Assembly (NCBI GenBank): GCA_020634935.1
Contig: JACKAT010000030.1
Location: 1 to 64,000, forward strand
Direction: 5' to 3'
Length of the DNA stretch: 64,000 nucleotides
Origin: Anaerolineales bacterium
GTDB lineage: Bacteria > Chloroflexota > Anaerolineae > 4572-78 > J111
Positions 8,123-17,654 of this stretch are shown one piece after another. A program made the translations under genes and the position numbers. Within the stretch, counting starts at the first letter, position 1; every line of letters begins with the position of its first letter. The notes under the pieces are model-generated. The model worked only from the letters and a program-made list of their open reading frames with translations. It had not been told where the DNA came from and ran no database searches.

Positions 8123-9538
8123 GTGACCACTCGATTAGTTAAAAACGCCGAGATACTTGTTACCATGAATGCGGCTCGCCGCGAGATAAAAGACGGTGCT
8201 CTTTTGGTGGAAGATCACCGCATCGAATGGGTCGGCCCGACTCAAGACTTTGAGGTTTGGGCAGCGGCTAACCGGCCCGATCTGATTCAAACCGGCTGTG
8301 ACCAGGTAATTGAGGCTGGCGGTTGTGTAGTGCTGCCTGGGTTAGTCAATTGTCACCATCATCTATACCAGACCTTAACGCGTACTATTGGCACCGGCAG
8401 CGGCAAAATTCTGTTTGATTGGCTGAAATTCCTCTACCCGATTTGGGCGGAACTAACCCCGGAAGGCGTCTACACCAGCGCCAAAGTGGGTTTGGTGGAG
8501 TTAGTGCTAAGCGGCTGTACGACTGTGGCCGACCATCTCTACCTCTATCCCAACGGCAGCAAGATTGACGATGAGATCAGCGCCGCCCAGGATGTGGGGG
8601 TGCGGTTTCACCCCACGCGTGGCAGTATGAGTCTGGGCCAAAGCCAAGGGGGGCTGCCCCCCGATCGTGTGTGCGATACGGAGCCTAACATCATTAAGGA
8701 TTCGATTCGCGCCATTGAAACCTTTCACGACCCCAACCCCTTTTCGATGCTGCGGATTGGGCTAGCCCCCTGCTCCCCCTTTAGCGTCACCGAAAATCTA
8801 ATGCGGGAGTCGGCCGAAATTGCCCGACAGTACCCGCTGGTCAACCTGCACACCCATTTAGCCGAAACCAAAGATGAGGATCGGTTTTGTCTGGAAATGT
8901 TTGGCCGGCGACCGATTGACTATGCCGAGTCGGTCGGTTGGGCCGGTGAGGATGTCTGGTTTGCCCATATGGTCCACCCTAACCCCGCCGAAATCGAGTG
9001 GCTGGCCCGGACCCGCTCGGGTGTCTGTCATTGCCCCAGCAGCAACATGATTTTGGCCTCGGGCATCGCGCCGATACGGGCCATGGTCGATCAGAACGTA
9101 CGAGTTGGTTTAGGGGTTGACGGCTCGGCCAGTAATGACGGTAATCACATGTTGGGTGAAGCCCGCCAGGCGATGCTGCTACAGCGAGTGGGCTGGCCTG
9201 GCTTCGAGTCTCGGGCCGATCGCTTTACCGCTCGCGAGGCGCTCGAACTGGCTACCCTGGGTGGGGCCGCCGTTTTACGCCGGGATGACATCGGTGTTTT
9301 AGAGGCCGGCAAAGCCGCTGATTTGGTGGCTTTTCGTGTCGATGATTTGGCTCACGCCGGTAGTTTGGCTGATCCGATGGCTGCCTTAGTAACATGCGCC
9401 CCAGCTCAGGTTTGGCTGTCAATCATCAACGGTCGGGTTATTGTGGCTGATGGGCAATTTTTGCCTTTTGAGCTGCCTCCCGTGATCGAGCGACACAACC
9501 AACTCAGCCGGTCTATGCTGGAACGGGCCGGGGTATAA
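8123..9538 (+). CDS. 8-oxoguanine deaminase (amidohydrolase)
   Basis: A cytoplasmic amidohydrolase of 471 residues that should convert 8-oxoguanine to urate, a purine salvage or detoxification step. The metal ligands are visible: LVNCHHHLYQTLTR (HxH type), HTHLAETKDED, a His in WFAHMVHP, and the catalytic Asp in GLGVDGSASND. Family-specific stretches for 8-oxoguanine deaminase as opposed to generic TRZ/ATZ enzymes are TRGSMSLGQSQGGLPPD and LAPCSPFSVTENLM. GTG 8123 is preferred: AGGAG ends 6 bases before it, whereas it abuts the ATG at 8117. Guanine deaminase or triazine hydrolase is the alternative, but the motifs favour 8-oxoguanine. Confidence 0.88.
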   Translation: MTTRLVKNAEILVTMNAARREIKDGALLVEDHRIEWVGPTQDFEVWAAANRPDLIQTGCDQVIEAGGCVVLPGLVNCHHHLYQTLTRTIGTGSGKILFDWLKFLYPIWAELTPEGVYTSAKVGLVELVLSGCTTVADHLYLYPNGSKIDDEISAAQDVGVRFHPTRGSMSLGQSQGGLPPDRVCDTEPNIIKDSIRAIETFHDPNPFSMLRIGLAPCSPFSVTENLMRESAEIARQYPLVNLHTHLAETKDEDRFCLEMFGRRPIDYAESVGWAGEDVWFAHMVHPNPAEIEWLARTRSGVCHCPSSNMILASGIAPIRAMVDQNVRVGLGVDGSASNDGNHMLGEARQAMLLQRVGWPGFESRADRFTAREALELATLGGAAVLRRDDIGVLEAGKAADLVAFRVDDLAHAGSLADPMAALVTCAPAQVWLSIINGRVIVADGQFLPFELPPVIERHNQLSRSMLERAGV

Positions 9539-9542
9539 TTCG

Positions 9543-10487
9543 ATGCGAAAATTGGATTATCTACAGCAAAAAAAACTCACCCCGACTGATGAGTTACGCG
9601 ATCTACTTAAGCAGCTAGAGGATGGTCAGCCCCAACTTAAACAAATAAACCCCACTCAGGCTTTGATTACACTGCGGAATCTGGACCAAGCTTATCAACT
9701 GTTTAGCCAACTGGAAACGACCGGCGCTGATTTAGCTGCCGAACGAGGTCGATTTAATAGTATTCAGGCCCATTTAAAAAAGCGTGTGGGCCTCTTTCTG
9801 AAAGGTTTAGGCGGCGCTTCGACTCTGGAGGAGTTTCGGGCGAAACCCGCTCCACCGCGCGAGCGCTGGTGGTGGTTTATCGATGAGTTAGTTGCGGCTC
9901 AACAGCGGCTCGTTCTGAAGCGGCTGGTAGTGACCGCTGTTATTGCCATAAGTTTATTAGCCGGCCTGATCATTGCTTTCAAGACCGTGTGGGCTCCTTC
10001 GCCGGAAGCTGTGGCCCGCCTTGAGGGGGAAGATAATGCTTTCGCTGCGTTTGATGAAGGCAATTACGTCGACTCTATAGCGGCTGTTGACCATGCCCTG
10101 ACGATAGTCCCCGACGATCCGGGGTTATTAGTTATCAGAGGCGTGGCTTTGGAAGCGCTGGGACGAGCAGATGAGGCGCAGCAGAATTTTGATAAAGCCC
10201 AAACCCTATTCGAGAGTCCAATCAATTTTCACATAGGGCGAGGACAAATTTATTTGCGAACCAGTCAGTTCGAGAAAACCGAAGCCGAAGCTAGGTCGGT
10301 GCTGGCATTAGATGAAACTAATGCAACGGCTTGGTTGCTGCTGGGGCAGTCGTTAGAACTACAGGATAAGCGAACTGAGGCTATCACAGCCTATCAGCAA
10401 GCCTCTGAGTTAGCTGTAGCCAGTGGTAACAACGAAGTGGTCGTCTTGGCCCGACTGGCTTTAGGGCGAATGAGCAGCGCACCTTGA
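9543..10487 (+). CDS. Membrane-anchored TPR protein
   Basis: A 314-residue protein starting four bases after the deaminase stop. Residues 1-125 are charged and helical. A single membrane helix covers residues about 128-147. The remainder (about 160-305) consists of TPR-like helix pairs: for example AFDEGNYVDSIAAVDHAL, then VALEALGRADEAQQNFDKA, then GQSLELQDKRTEAITAYQQA. TPR domains mediate protein contacts; the topology places the N-terminus probably in the cytoplasm and the TPRs outside. No partner can be named. Cotranscription with the deaminase is likely from spacing, but a functional link is not evident. Confidence 0.75.
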   Translation: MRKLDYLQQKKLTPTDELRDLLKQLEDGQPQLKQINPTQALITLRNLDQAYQLFSQLETTGADLAAERGRFNSIQAHLKKRVGLFLKGLGGASTLEEFRAKPAPPRERWWWFIDELVAAQQRLVLKRLVVTAVIAISLLAGLIIAFKTVWAPSPEAVARLEGEDNAFAAFDEGNYVDSIAAVDHALTIVPDDPGLLVIRGVALEALGRADEAQQNFDKAQTLFESPINFHIGRGQIYLRTSQFEKTEAEARSVLALDETNATAWLLLGQSLELQDKRTEAITAYQQASELAVASGNNEVVVLARLALGRMSSAP

Positions 10488-10512
10488 CAGTCGAATACAG
10501 GCTTAGTAAACT
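10484..10512 (+). promoter_or_regulatory. Candidate sigma70 promoter for the clpS-like gene
   Basis: TTGACA (10484-10489) overlaps the end of the TPR gene and is followed by a 17-bp spacer and TAAACT (10507-10512). This would place transcription start near 10519, about 28 bases before ATG 10547. Confidence 0.5.
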
Positions 10513-10546
10513 ACTCATCGGAAGAACTGATTCTTAATGACAAAGG

Positions 10547-10981
10547 ATGTGTATAGAGGCCATGAAAACTATGCTGGCGCTGATGGCAGTTTCCAAATTC
10601 AATGAGTTGACGTTAACCGCCGCAGAGCGTTTTTACCAACTTAATTCGGATACAGGCACCGATACTGATACTGACACCGAGACCGCCACCGATATCGATC
10701 TGGAATTTGTGGTGGTTAGCGACGAAGAATTAGAAAGGCCTTATCGCGTCATCATTCACAATGATAATGTGACCACCTTTGAATTTGTGATCAATATTTT
10801 GGTGACTGTTTTTACCGTAACCTTTGCGCGAGCCACGCGTATTGCTTATGAAGCACACAGTCGAGGTAATTCCTACGTTTGTACGTTGCCCTTGGAACAA
10901 GCCAAAAACAAGGTGTTCAAAGCTCAATACGCGGCTCGACAGCAAGGCTTCCCGCTTACGTTTACGATAGAGCCGGAATAA
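10547..10981 (+). CDS. ClpS-like Clp protease adaptor
   Basis: A 144-residue protein. Residues about 63-144 match ClpS, the adaptor that delivers N-degron substrates to the ClpA/ClpC AAA+ unfoldase: YRVIIHNDNVTTFEFVINIL corresponds to the canonical start, followed by the His in AYEAHSRGN and the family's closing helix and strand. Of the residues that grip the N-terminal amino acid, Asn and Asp of N-D-N are kept, while the usual second Asp is Asn. The N-terminal 60 residues are unusual: a helical start and then a run of Thr-Asp repeats. ATGs at 10562 and 10571 are possible alternative starts. It ends 26 bases from the convergent LamG gene. Confidence 0.8.
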   Translation: MCIEAMKTMLALMAVSKFNELTLTAAERFYQLNSDTGTDTDTDTETATDIDLEFVVVSDEELERPYRVIIHNDNVTTFEFVINILVTVFTVTFARATRIAYEAHSRGNSYVCTLPLEQAKNKVFKAQYAARQQGFPLTFTIEPE

Positions 10982-11007
10982 GTTTTGAAGCGTTCGGTTC
11001 TTAACAT

Positions 11008-12570
11008 TTAATCGGCTTTTTGTTCCGGCTGGCTGACAAAATCGAACGTTTGCCCCATAATTGTTAAATTTACTTGACCTTGGCCTGTAAGCTGCCAGCT
11101 TAGCTTATCCGGCGACCGCTGCCATTCCAGGCTCAGGCTATTAAAGCTCAGTTGAGAGCCAAGCTCAGCCGAAATGTCCATTTTAGCCCTCAGCCTCTCT
11201 TCAGCCAGATTGTAATCGAATAGGGTTTTGAAACGTTTTTGGGCAACGATGCCAAACCCATCATCTAGCGTAAGCGTCCCCTCCGCTATAATTTCAGGCG
11301 CAAATTTAGATGCGACTTGAGGCTCACTTAGCGCCTGATCGTAAATAGCGATGTAATAGTAGTCGCCGGCCCACGGTCGCTCACCAACCAACTCGTTAGC
11401 CAGAGCCAGTCGATGAGGATTACCCTCCCAATTGGCGAAGCTGCCTTCCCCAATTTGCTCAACGCGTTGAACCCCATTGACATAAATGCAAACTTCTCCT
11501 GAATAGCGTCGAGTGACAACGACATGAGTTAGGTCGGTGGTTAAGGTTTTGGCTGGGGTGGTGGTGGAAGGGATGCCGTTTAAATTGGTCGAACTGGTTC
11601 GTATTCGGGCATCGTAAACATCGGAGGGGGCATCGTCCCACAAACCTTGACCGAGAGTAAAATTCCGTCGGCCTGTGTTCTGTGATAGGGTGATGATACG
11701 CGCCGGACCTTCTTGGGTAGTGTTGGTCGGTTTGATCCAGGCTTCAATAGCCAACTCATTGGTTTTTTGGCAGGCTTCTACCAGGCGTTTTATAGGATTT
11801 GCCTGGCCTTTTTGGATCGGGGTTGAGGCAATAAGGGAACTCTCCTTAGGGTTGACCATCAATCCGCCGTCAAGCCAATTTACCACGTCTTTATCCTCAA
11901 TGGCCAAATTGATGGGTTGGCCTGCGTCAAGGGCGCTGTCAAAGATGGTGTTACCTGAACCTTCATCAAAAGTAAAAAGTACTTGAGGACTTGGGGCATC
12001 AACCGCCGGTTGGCTAACGGTAAGCGCAGCCAACTCTAATACGCCGAACTTTTTAAGCTTCAGCAGGCTGGGATCATTCGCTTGATCGTAATAAAACCGC
12101 AGGCCAAAGTCAGGTAAAAATTCTGCTTGGAGGACAATATCATTGTTAAGAAAATTAATCGTAACCTGACCTGTGGCGGTTAACGTGGTGGTATTTTCAA
12201 CCTTACTTTCAACAAATATGAGATTGAGACCTTTAAAGACCTTATCACCAGTCGGCCCAAAGGTATTGGGCTGAGTGATAGTTAAGATCACTTTATCGTC
12301 TTTGTGAATAAGATTCACCGCAAAATGGGTGTCGAGGCTGAGAAAGAACAGGTTGAGCTTGGCGTAACTGGTGCTTTTTAATCCGAAAGCATCATTAGCC
12401 AACTGCTGCTCGACTAATTCAAAGGCGCTGATTAAATTTTGTGTTTCGGGATCGATAAATTTGATGCCGTCAGTGCGGATTTGATAACGGTAGGCAGGTT
12501 TGGCAAAAGTTGAGTTGGAAAAATCAATGTCAATTCTACCGGTACCCATAATTATAGGGGTATTGGACAT
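11008..12570 (-). CDS. LamG/concanavalin-like domain protein, function unknown
   Basis: A 520-residue protein with no signal peptide or membrane helix. The middle part (residues about 195-410) is a LamG-like jelly roll: it begins VLFTFDEGSGNTIFDSA, includes LAIEAWIKP, LTHVVVTRR, VCIYVNGVQ, and ends with a YYIAIYDQALSEPQV signature. The flanking N- and C-terminal segments are beta-rich and contain similar phrases (GTGRIDIDF, GQGQVNLTI), suggesting related barrels or sandwiches. The ATG has GGAGAG 8 bases upstream and overlaps the end of the HAD gene by 35 bases. LamG domains bind glycans or proteins, generally outside the cell; the absence of an export signal is puzzling. No function is assigned. 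Confidence 0.75.
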   Translation of the reverse strand: MSNTPIIMGTGRIDIDFSNSTFAKPAYRYQIRTDGIKFIDPETQNLISAFELVEQQLANDAFGLKSTSYAKLNLFFLSLDTHFAVNLIHKDDKVILTITQPNTFGPTGDKVFKGLNLIFVESKVENTTTLTATGQVTINFLNNDIVLQAEFLPDFGLRFYYDQANDPSLLKLKKFGVLELAALTVSQPAVDAPSPQVLFTFDEGSGNTIFDSALDAGQPINLAIEDKDVVNWLDGGLMVNPKESSLIASTPIQKGQANPIKRLVEACQKTNELAIEAWIKPTNTTQEGPARIITLSQNTGRRNFTLGQGLWDDAPSDVYDARIRTSSTNLNGIPSTTTPAKTLTTDLTHVVVTRRYSGEVCIYVNGVQRVEQIGEGSFANWEGNPHRLALANELVGERPWAGDYYYIAIYDQALSEPQVASKFAPEIIAEGTLTLDDGFGIVAQKRFKTLFDYNLAEERLRAKMDISAELGSQLSFNSLSLEWQRSPDKLSWQLTGQGQVNLTIMGQTFDFVSQPEQKAD

Positions 12571-13297
12571 TTATAGCTCTCTCCTCTGGTTTTCTTTCCG
12601 AAAATTCATTCGGAAAAACCAACTTTTCGACATCTAATAAACTGTCAATCATCATCGGCGCGGTGGCAGGTTTTCGTCCTGGTCTATTGATTAGGACGGC
12701 ATCTATCCCCACATTGTTAGCCCCAACAATATCATCGAGGTAGTTATCACCCACGTAGAGAATCTGATCGGGGGTGACATTGGCTTCTTCAATAGCAATT
12801 TCGAAAATTCTGGGGTCGGGTTTGGTTACACCTACTATAGCCGAAACAATAACAAAGTTAAAATAGTCAAAAAGTTCTAATTTAGGCAGAAGATCAAGCA
12901 GATGGGTTCCATAATTAGAAATGATCCCCATCGGTACCCCTCTCGCTTTGAGGCGATTTAAAATGGGAAGCGTATCGGGAAAGTGGCTGTCAAAGTAATT
13001 GTCTTTGAAAAGCAGCCACATCCGCCGGGCGGCAGTGGAGTTGTGGGGGAAAAGATCATTAAAGATGGTTAACCACCAGTTGTTGATACTATCATCATCC
13101 AGACCAATACCAACAACTTCATCTCGCCGAATAGAAAGCGTGTGGATCATTTTGCAGCGCAATTCTGTGGCAGATGGATAAGGGTGGGGTGTATCAACCG
13201 TTGCTAAAAATTTAGCAAATGGCGCATCGTCTTCGAAGCCAACCAGGGTCCCCCCGACATCAAAAATTACAGTGTGGTAACGACGACCGTGGAACAA
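12536..13297 (-). CDS. HAD-superfamily hydrolase (phosphatase-like)
   Basis: A 253-residue cytoplasmic HAD protein. Motif I is VIFDVGGTL: the nucleophile Asp is present but the usual second Asp is Gly, as in the HDHD3-like branch. Motif II is GIISNYG, motif III the Lys in GVTKPDPRIF, and motif IV VGDNYLDDIVGA. A helical cap lies between motifs I and II. The start is TTG 13297, giving MFHGRRYHTVIFDVGG; no later start keeps motif I. It lies 89 bases after menE and overlaps the LamG gene. The substrate is unknown. The motif I change may lower phosphatase activity. Confidence 0.85.
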   Translation of the reverse strand: MFHGRRYHTVIFDVGGTLVGFEDDAPFAKFLATVDTPHPYPSATELRCKMIHTLSIRRDEVVGIGLDDDSINNWWLTIFNDLFPHNSTAARRMWLLFKDNYFDSHFPDTLPILNRLKARGVPMGIISNYGTHLLDLLPKLELFDYFNFVIVSAIVGVTKPDPRIFEIAIEEANVTPDQILYVGDNYLDDIVGANNVGIDAVLINRPGRKPATAPMMIDSLLDVEKLVFPNEFSERKPEERAINVQYPYNYGYR

Positions 13298-13386
13298 GGG
13301 AATTTTAACCTTATTGGGATTTAAAGATCTGAAAGAACCCTAGCGCAATTATAGTGAAATTATGGACAAATGACAAGCTCGAAGCT

Positions 13387-14871
13387 CTAAATAATCTGAC
13401 GACGGAGTTCGTCTCGGCGCACTTTGCCTGAAGCTGTGCGGGGCAAGGTATCAATGAAATGGATCAACCGAGGGAGTTTATATCCTGCCAGGTGCTCTCG
13501 GCTAAAATCCATTAACTCTTGGGTTGATAATTGAACTCCATTTTTGACGACGACAATAGCCGCAACCCGCTGGCCCCATTCGGCATCTTCAACGCCAAAA
13601 ACACAGACCTCGTCTACCGCCGGATGCTGGCCTAGAATTTGCTCAACTTCAACCGGATAGACATTTTCACCCCCTGAAACGACCAAATCAGCCCGCCGTT
13701 GGACTACCCACAAGTCACCCGCGTCATCAACATAGCCCATATCTCCTGTGTAAAATTCGCCCTGACGCAGTACTTTTTCGGTAGCTGCGGGCTGATGATA
13801 GTAGCCACGCATCACTGTTGGCCCGCTCACCACAATCTCGCCGATTTTTCCCAGTTGAACATTCTGGCCGGTTTCATCTGCCACGCGCATCGTGACAAAC
13901 ATCAACGGTTTACCGACGTGGCCCGGCTTGACGGCCACTACGTCGGGCGAAGCTGTCGCCACCTGCGATGCGGCCTCGGTTAGACCATACGTGGTGGCCA
14001 CCGGCAAATTAAGCGCTAGACACCTTTCAACTAAATCCGCTGAAGCCGCCGCTCCCCCCACCAATACACAGCGCAGTTGAGAATTGGCCAGCTGATCGGG
14101 CTGAGATTTTAGCAGCCGGTGCAGCATGGTCGGTACCACTGAGATGAGGGTCACGCCCTGGCAACCCAGGGCGTGACCAACCCTATCTTCCTCGAATCCA
14201 TTTTGAAGTACAACCGCCGTTCCATACAAGCAGCAGCGCAGAACTATCGCCATACCGCCAACGTGATAGAGAGGCATACATAGCAGCCAGCGATCGGCCG
14301 GGTCGGTACCCAGTCGATAAGCCGAAGCCGTAGCGCTCCAGAAATGGTTATTATGGGTTAGCATTGCCCCTTTTGGCTGCCCGGTCGTGCCGGACGTGTA
14401 GATAATCCCCTGAATATGCCTCAGGTCAAGGGGTCGCGCTTGCCAAAGATCTGCCTCCGCCGCCGGAACATCGAGGAGAGAGCTAACCGTCTCTGAGGCA
14501 TCGACCGATAAAATCTGATCAACCTGCCCGGCTAATTCAACGGCAAGCGGCTCGGTTTCACGGTCGCAAATGAGGATGCGGCTGTCAGACTGGTTAACTT
14601 GCCAGCTCAATTCTGTTTCAGTTAGACGGATATTGAGCGGCACAATCACCGCATTGAGTCGAGCCAGGGCGTGAATCAGGGTCACAAACTCCACCCGGTT
14701 CGGCATCAACACGGCGACATGCTGGCCGGTGGTGACACCCCTCACCGCCAGTTTGGCGGCTAATTCGGCGACCAAATTGTTTAACGCTGCATAATTCCAG
14801 CTTTGATCGCCAAAAATTAGCGCTATTTTTTGAGGTGAAATATGCGCCCTATGGACCAGCCAATCAAGCAT
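13387..14871 (-). CDS. menE: o-Succinylbenzoate-CoA ligase (MenE)
   Basis: A 494-residue acyl-adenylate enzyme that activates o-succinylbenzoate with ATP and CoA in menaquinone synthesis. The P-loop-like motif YTSGTTGQPKG is at about residues 157-167. Further ANL motifs are TYGLTEAAS, YTGDMGYVD, the hinge RADLVVSGGENVYPVEVE, and the C-terminal Lys in LPRTASGKVRRDEL. Assignment to MenE instead of another acyl-CoA ligase rests on its place after menF-menD-menB, with 67 bases to menB. ATG 14871 is preferred over the in-frame TTG at 14877. menC and menH are not in this window. Confidence 0.9.
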   Translation of the reverse strand: MLDWLVHRAHISPQKIALIFGDQSWNYAALNNLVAELAAKLAVRGVTTGQHVAVLMPNRVEFVTLIHALARLNAVIVPLNIRLTETELSWQVNQSDSRILICDRETEPLAVELAGQVDQILSVDASETVSSLLDVPAAEADLWQARPLDLRHIQGIIYTSGTTGQPKGAMLTHNNHFWSATASAYRLGTDPADRWLLCMPLYHVGGMAIVLRCCLYGTAVVLQNGFEEDRVGHALGCQGVTLISVVPTMLHRLLKSQPDQLANSQLRCVLVGGAAASADLVERCLALNLPVATTYGLTEAASQVATASPDVVAVKPGHVGKPLMFVTMRVADETGQNVQLGKIGEIVVSGPTVMRGYYHQPAATEKVLRQGEFYTGDMGYVDDAGDLWVVQRRADLVVSGGENVYPVEVEQILGQHPAVDEVCVFGVEDAEWGQRVAAIVVVKNGVQLSTQELMDFSREHLAGYKLPRLIHFIDTLPRTASGKVRRDELRRQII

Positions 14872-14938
14872 AATCAAGTGATCGGAGAATGAAAACTGGT
14901 GATCGGAGCTTAACCATTACAAACTTAATTATCAATTG

Positions 14939-15769
14939 TTAAGCTCGCCAGGGGTACTTCCGGAAGTTCGGATCACGTTTTTGAACGAAGGCATTACGGC
15001 CCTCTTGCCCTTCTTCTGACATATAGAAGAGCATGGTCGCATGGCCGGCCAACTCTTGCAGGCCGATTTGGCCGTCGCAATCGGCATTGAAGGCCGCTTT
15101 GAGACAGCGGATGGCGATGGGGCTTTTGTCCAGAATTTCTTGGGCCCATTGAATTCCCTCGGCTTCAAGTTGCTCGACCGGTACTACTTTGTTGACCAAC
15201 CCCATCTCGAGCGCTTCTTGAGCACCATACTGGCGGCACAGATACCAGATTTCACGGGCTTTCTTTTGGCCGATGATGCGGGCCAAATAGCTGGAGCCTA
15301 AGCCCCCGTCGAAGCTGCCGACTTTTGGACCGGTTTGACCGAAGATGGCGTTGTCGGCGGCGATGCTCAAATCACAGATGACATGCAAAACGTGGCCGCC
15401 GCCAATGGCGTAACCGGCCACTAAAGCGATGACCGGCTTGGGCATCGAGCGGATTATTCGCTGGAGCTGCAGCACATTGAGCCGATCGACGCCCTGATCA
15501 TCGACATAACCGGACTCCCCCCGCACCTTTTGATCGCCACCGGAACAAAAGGCATATTTGCCGTCTTTAGCCGGGCCATTGCCGGTGAACAATACCACCC
15601 CGACGCTTTGATCTTCCCAAGCATCGCTGAAGGCTTCGATTAGCTCAAATATGGTGGCCGGCCGGAACGCATTCCGTACCTCAGGCCGGTTGAAAGCGAT
15701 CCGGGCCATGCCGTCGGCTTTGTGATAGGTAATATCTTGATAGTCTTTAACTTGAATCCAATCTGTCAT
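14939..15769 (-). CDS. menB: 1,4-Dihydroxy-2-naphthoyl-CoA synthase (MenB)
   Basis: A 276-residue crotonase-fold enzyme that closes the second ring of o-succinylbenzoyl-CoA. Diagnostic features are FNRPEVRNAFRP, FCSGGDQKVRG (around residue 80), the oxyanion-hole region AGYAIGGGHVLHV, and the MenB-specific GPKVGSFDGGLGSSYLARI with its catalytic Asp. The C-terminal FRKYPWRA tail is also typical. ATG 15769 is chosen because AGGAG lies 6 bases upstream; an in-frame start at 15790 is less likely. It lies 106 bases after menD. Confidence 0.97.
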   Translation of the reverse strand: MTDWIQVKDYQDITYHKADGMARIAFNRPEVRNAFRPATIFELIEAFSDAWEDQSVGVVLFTGNGPAKDGKYAFCSGGDQKVRGESGYVDDQGVDRLNVLQLQRIIRSMPKPVIALVAGYAIGGGHVLHVICDLSIAADNAIFGQTGPKVGSFDGGLGSSYLARIIGQKKAREIWYLCRQYGAQEALEMGLVNKVVPVEQLEAEGIQWAQEILDKSPIAIRCLKAAFNADCDGQIGLQELAGHATMLFYMSEEGQEGRNAFVQKRDPNFRKYPWRA

Positions 15770-15875
15770 TTTTTGCTCCTTTATTCGCAAGATAATGAGG
15801 ACGAACCGGCATCAAGGGGTTAGCCTGACAAGCGTTTATCGGCCTCATGATTAAACCTCAATGTGGGTCGAAAAA

Positions 15876-17654
15876 TTATGTTAACTTTTGGGTTACTTTG
15901 TTAATGATTTTACGACGTAACTTTTCGTGTAGAACCGAGTCGGTCTGAACTTCGATAACTCGAGACGTAGGCGCGGCGATCGATTCCTGGAGGGTCTGTC
16001 GAAATTCAGTACGGCTGGTCACTGCCGTGTAATCGGCGCCGAACATGCGCACCACGGGTTCAAAAGTTAAGCCGTGGGGGGTGACAAACAGCTCGGTGAA
16101 CGGGGGGTCGAAGTTGGCAATGGGTAGCCGGTGAAAAATACCGCCGCCGTTGTTGTTGATTAATACGATAGTCGCTTTAACCTGATTGCGTTGTAAAGCC
16201 AGCAGGCTGTTCATATCGTGATAAAAGGCTAAATCACCAATGACCAAAACCAGCGGATAATCGGTCGTTTTTGAGGCGCCCAGAGCACTGGCAATGGTTC
16301 CGTCGATACCGCTCGCCCCCCGGTTGGCAAAAACGCGCAAATTTTTTGGATCGGGTGGGACAAACTGATCTAGGTGGCGCACCGGCAGGCTGCTGGCCAC
16401 ATACAGGAGGGCGTCGATGGGGAGCAGATCGACCACATCAGCTAAAATTGCTCCTTCGAAATACGTTTCGTCTCGGTTTTTGGCAAAAACTTCTTGAGCC
16501 GTTTTTTCTGCCTGCTCAAATTGAGTCCGCCAGGAGCCGTTTTTTAATTTGATATTTCTCAATTGAGAGGCTACAAAGCGACAGGTCATGGCCGGGTCGG
16601 CCCACATGTAGTGGGTCAACATATGGGTATCGTCCTGCCACAGCCCGCTGCCGCTAATCGCTATCTGCCGGCAGTCGGCCCAGGTCGCCAAATGATCACC
16701 TAGGGCTTTTGAGGTGGGCATTGCCCCAAATCGAATGATCAGATCCGGGGACTCCCAACGGGAGGTGATTTCGGATTGAAGAAAGGTTTCGTAACTCCCC
16801 AGGATCATGACATCATTTTGGTTAAGATGCGGCCCAAAGCGAACGCCGGATAAGGCATCAGCCAGAATCGGGTACTGAGTCACTTGGGCCAGTTTGCTGA
16901 TAGCCTGTGGAAAATCGTTGCCGTCACAGCGCGGTCCGCAGATGATCAGACCCTTGGGGGCATTTTGAATAGCATTGAGTAGCAACTCAATCTGCTCGGC
17001 AGAGGGCGCGACGTTGCCTTGGCTGATCCGGGTAAAGGGCAGATTGTTGATCCGGCCATCTACGCGATCATGGCGAAGCTGGTCAAGCATATCGTTGGAG
17101 TCTGGAATCGGCTCTAGTGGCTTGCGAAAAGGGAGATTGAGATGAACCGGGCCTGGGGGCAGGCCTTGTGTAGTAGCCACCGCTCGGGCGGCCAACGTCC
17201 GCAGCGAACGCATGGTCAGGGGCGAGGGGTCCGCTTCCGGCAGCCCAACATCAACAAACCAGCGTACGTGATCACCGAACATCTTAAGCTGGTCGATAGT
17301 CTGGTTAGAGCCGCTGTGCCGTAATTCGTGGGGGCGGTCGGTGGTAAGGACGAGCAGCGGAATTTGAGCGTAGTAAGCTTCGGTAACAGCCGGGTGAAAA
17401 TTAGATGCGGCCGTGCCTGATGTGCAAACCACGGCTACCGGCTGGCTGCTGGCCAGGGCCATCCCCAGAGCAAAGAAGCCAGCGCTGCGCTCATCCAACA
17501 GCGAGTGAACTGAGATGTCGGCATGTTGAAAAAAAGCGATCGTCAGCGGCGTTGAGCGCGATCCGGGCGCAATGCAAACATAGCGAAGCCCGGCCCGGGC
17601 CAGCTCATCGACAAAAATTTCAGCCCACAGCGTACTGCGGTTGGGTGCGGTCAT
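15876..17654 (-). CDS. menD: SEPHCHC synthase (MenD)
   Basis: A 592-residue thiamine diphosphate-dependent enzyme that joins isochorismate and 2-oxoglutarate. The N-terminal Pyr domain opens with FVDELARAGLRYVCIAPGSRSTPL and LDERSAGFFALG, with the catalytic Glu. The C-terminal PP domain has the ThDP/Mg motif GDLAFYHDMNSLL near residue 472, followed by INNNGGGIFHRLP. The ATG overlaps the menF stop as ATGA, so translation is coupled. Length is normal for the family. There are no signs of damage. Confidence 0.97.
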   Translation of the reverse strand: MTAPNRSTLWAEIFVDELARAGLRYVCIAPGSRSTPLTIAFFQHADISVHSLLDERSAGFFALGMALASSQPVAVVCTSGTAASNFHPAVTEAYYAQIPLLVLTTDRPHELRHSGSNQTIDQLKMFGDHVRWFVDVGLPEADPSPLTMRSLRTLAARAVATTQGLPPGPVHLNLPFRKPLEPIPDSNDMLDQLRHDRVDGRINNLPFTRISQGNVAPSAEQIELLLNAIQNAPKGLIICGPRCDGNDFPQAISKLAQVTQYPILADALSGVRFGPHLNQNDVMILGSYETFLQSEITSRWESPDLIIRFGAMPTSKALGDHLATWADCRQIAISGSGLWQDDTHMLTHYMWADPAMTCRFVASQLRNIKLKNGSWRTQFEQAEKTAQEVFAKNRDETYFEGAILADVVDLLPIDALLYVASSLPVRHLDQFVPPDPKNLRVFANRGASGIDGTIASALGASKTTDYPLVLVIGDLAFYHDMNSLLALQRNQVKATIVLINNNGGGIFHRLPIANFDPPFTELFVTPHGLTFEPVVRMFGADYTAVTSRTEFRQTLQESIAAPTSRVIEVQTDSVLHEKLRRKIINKVTQKLT

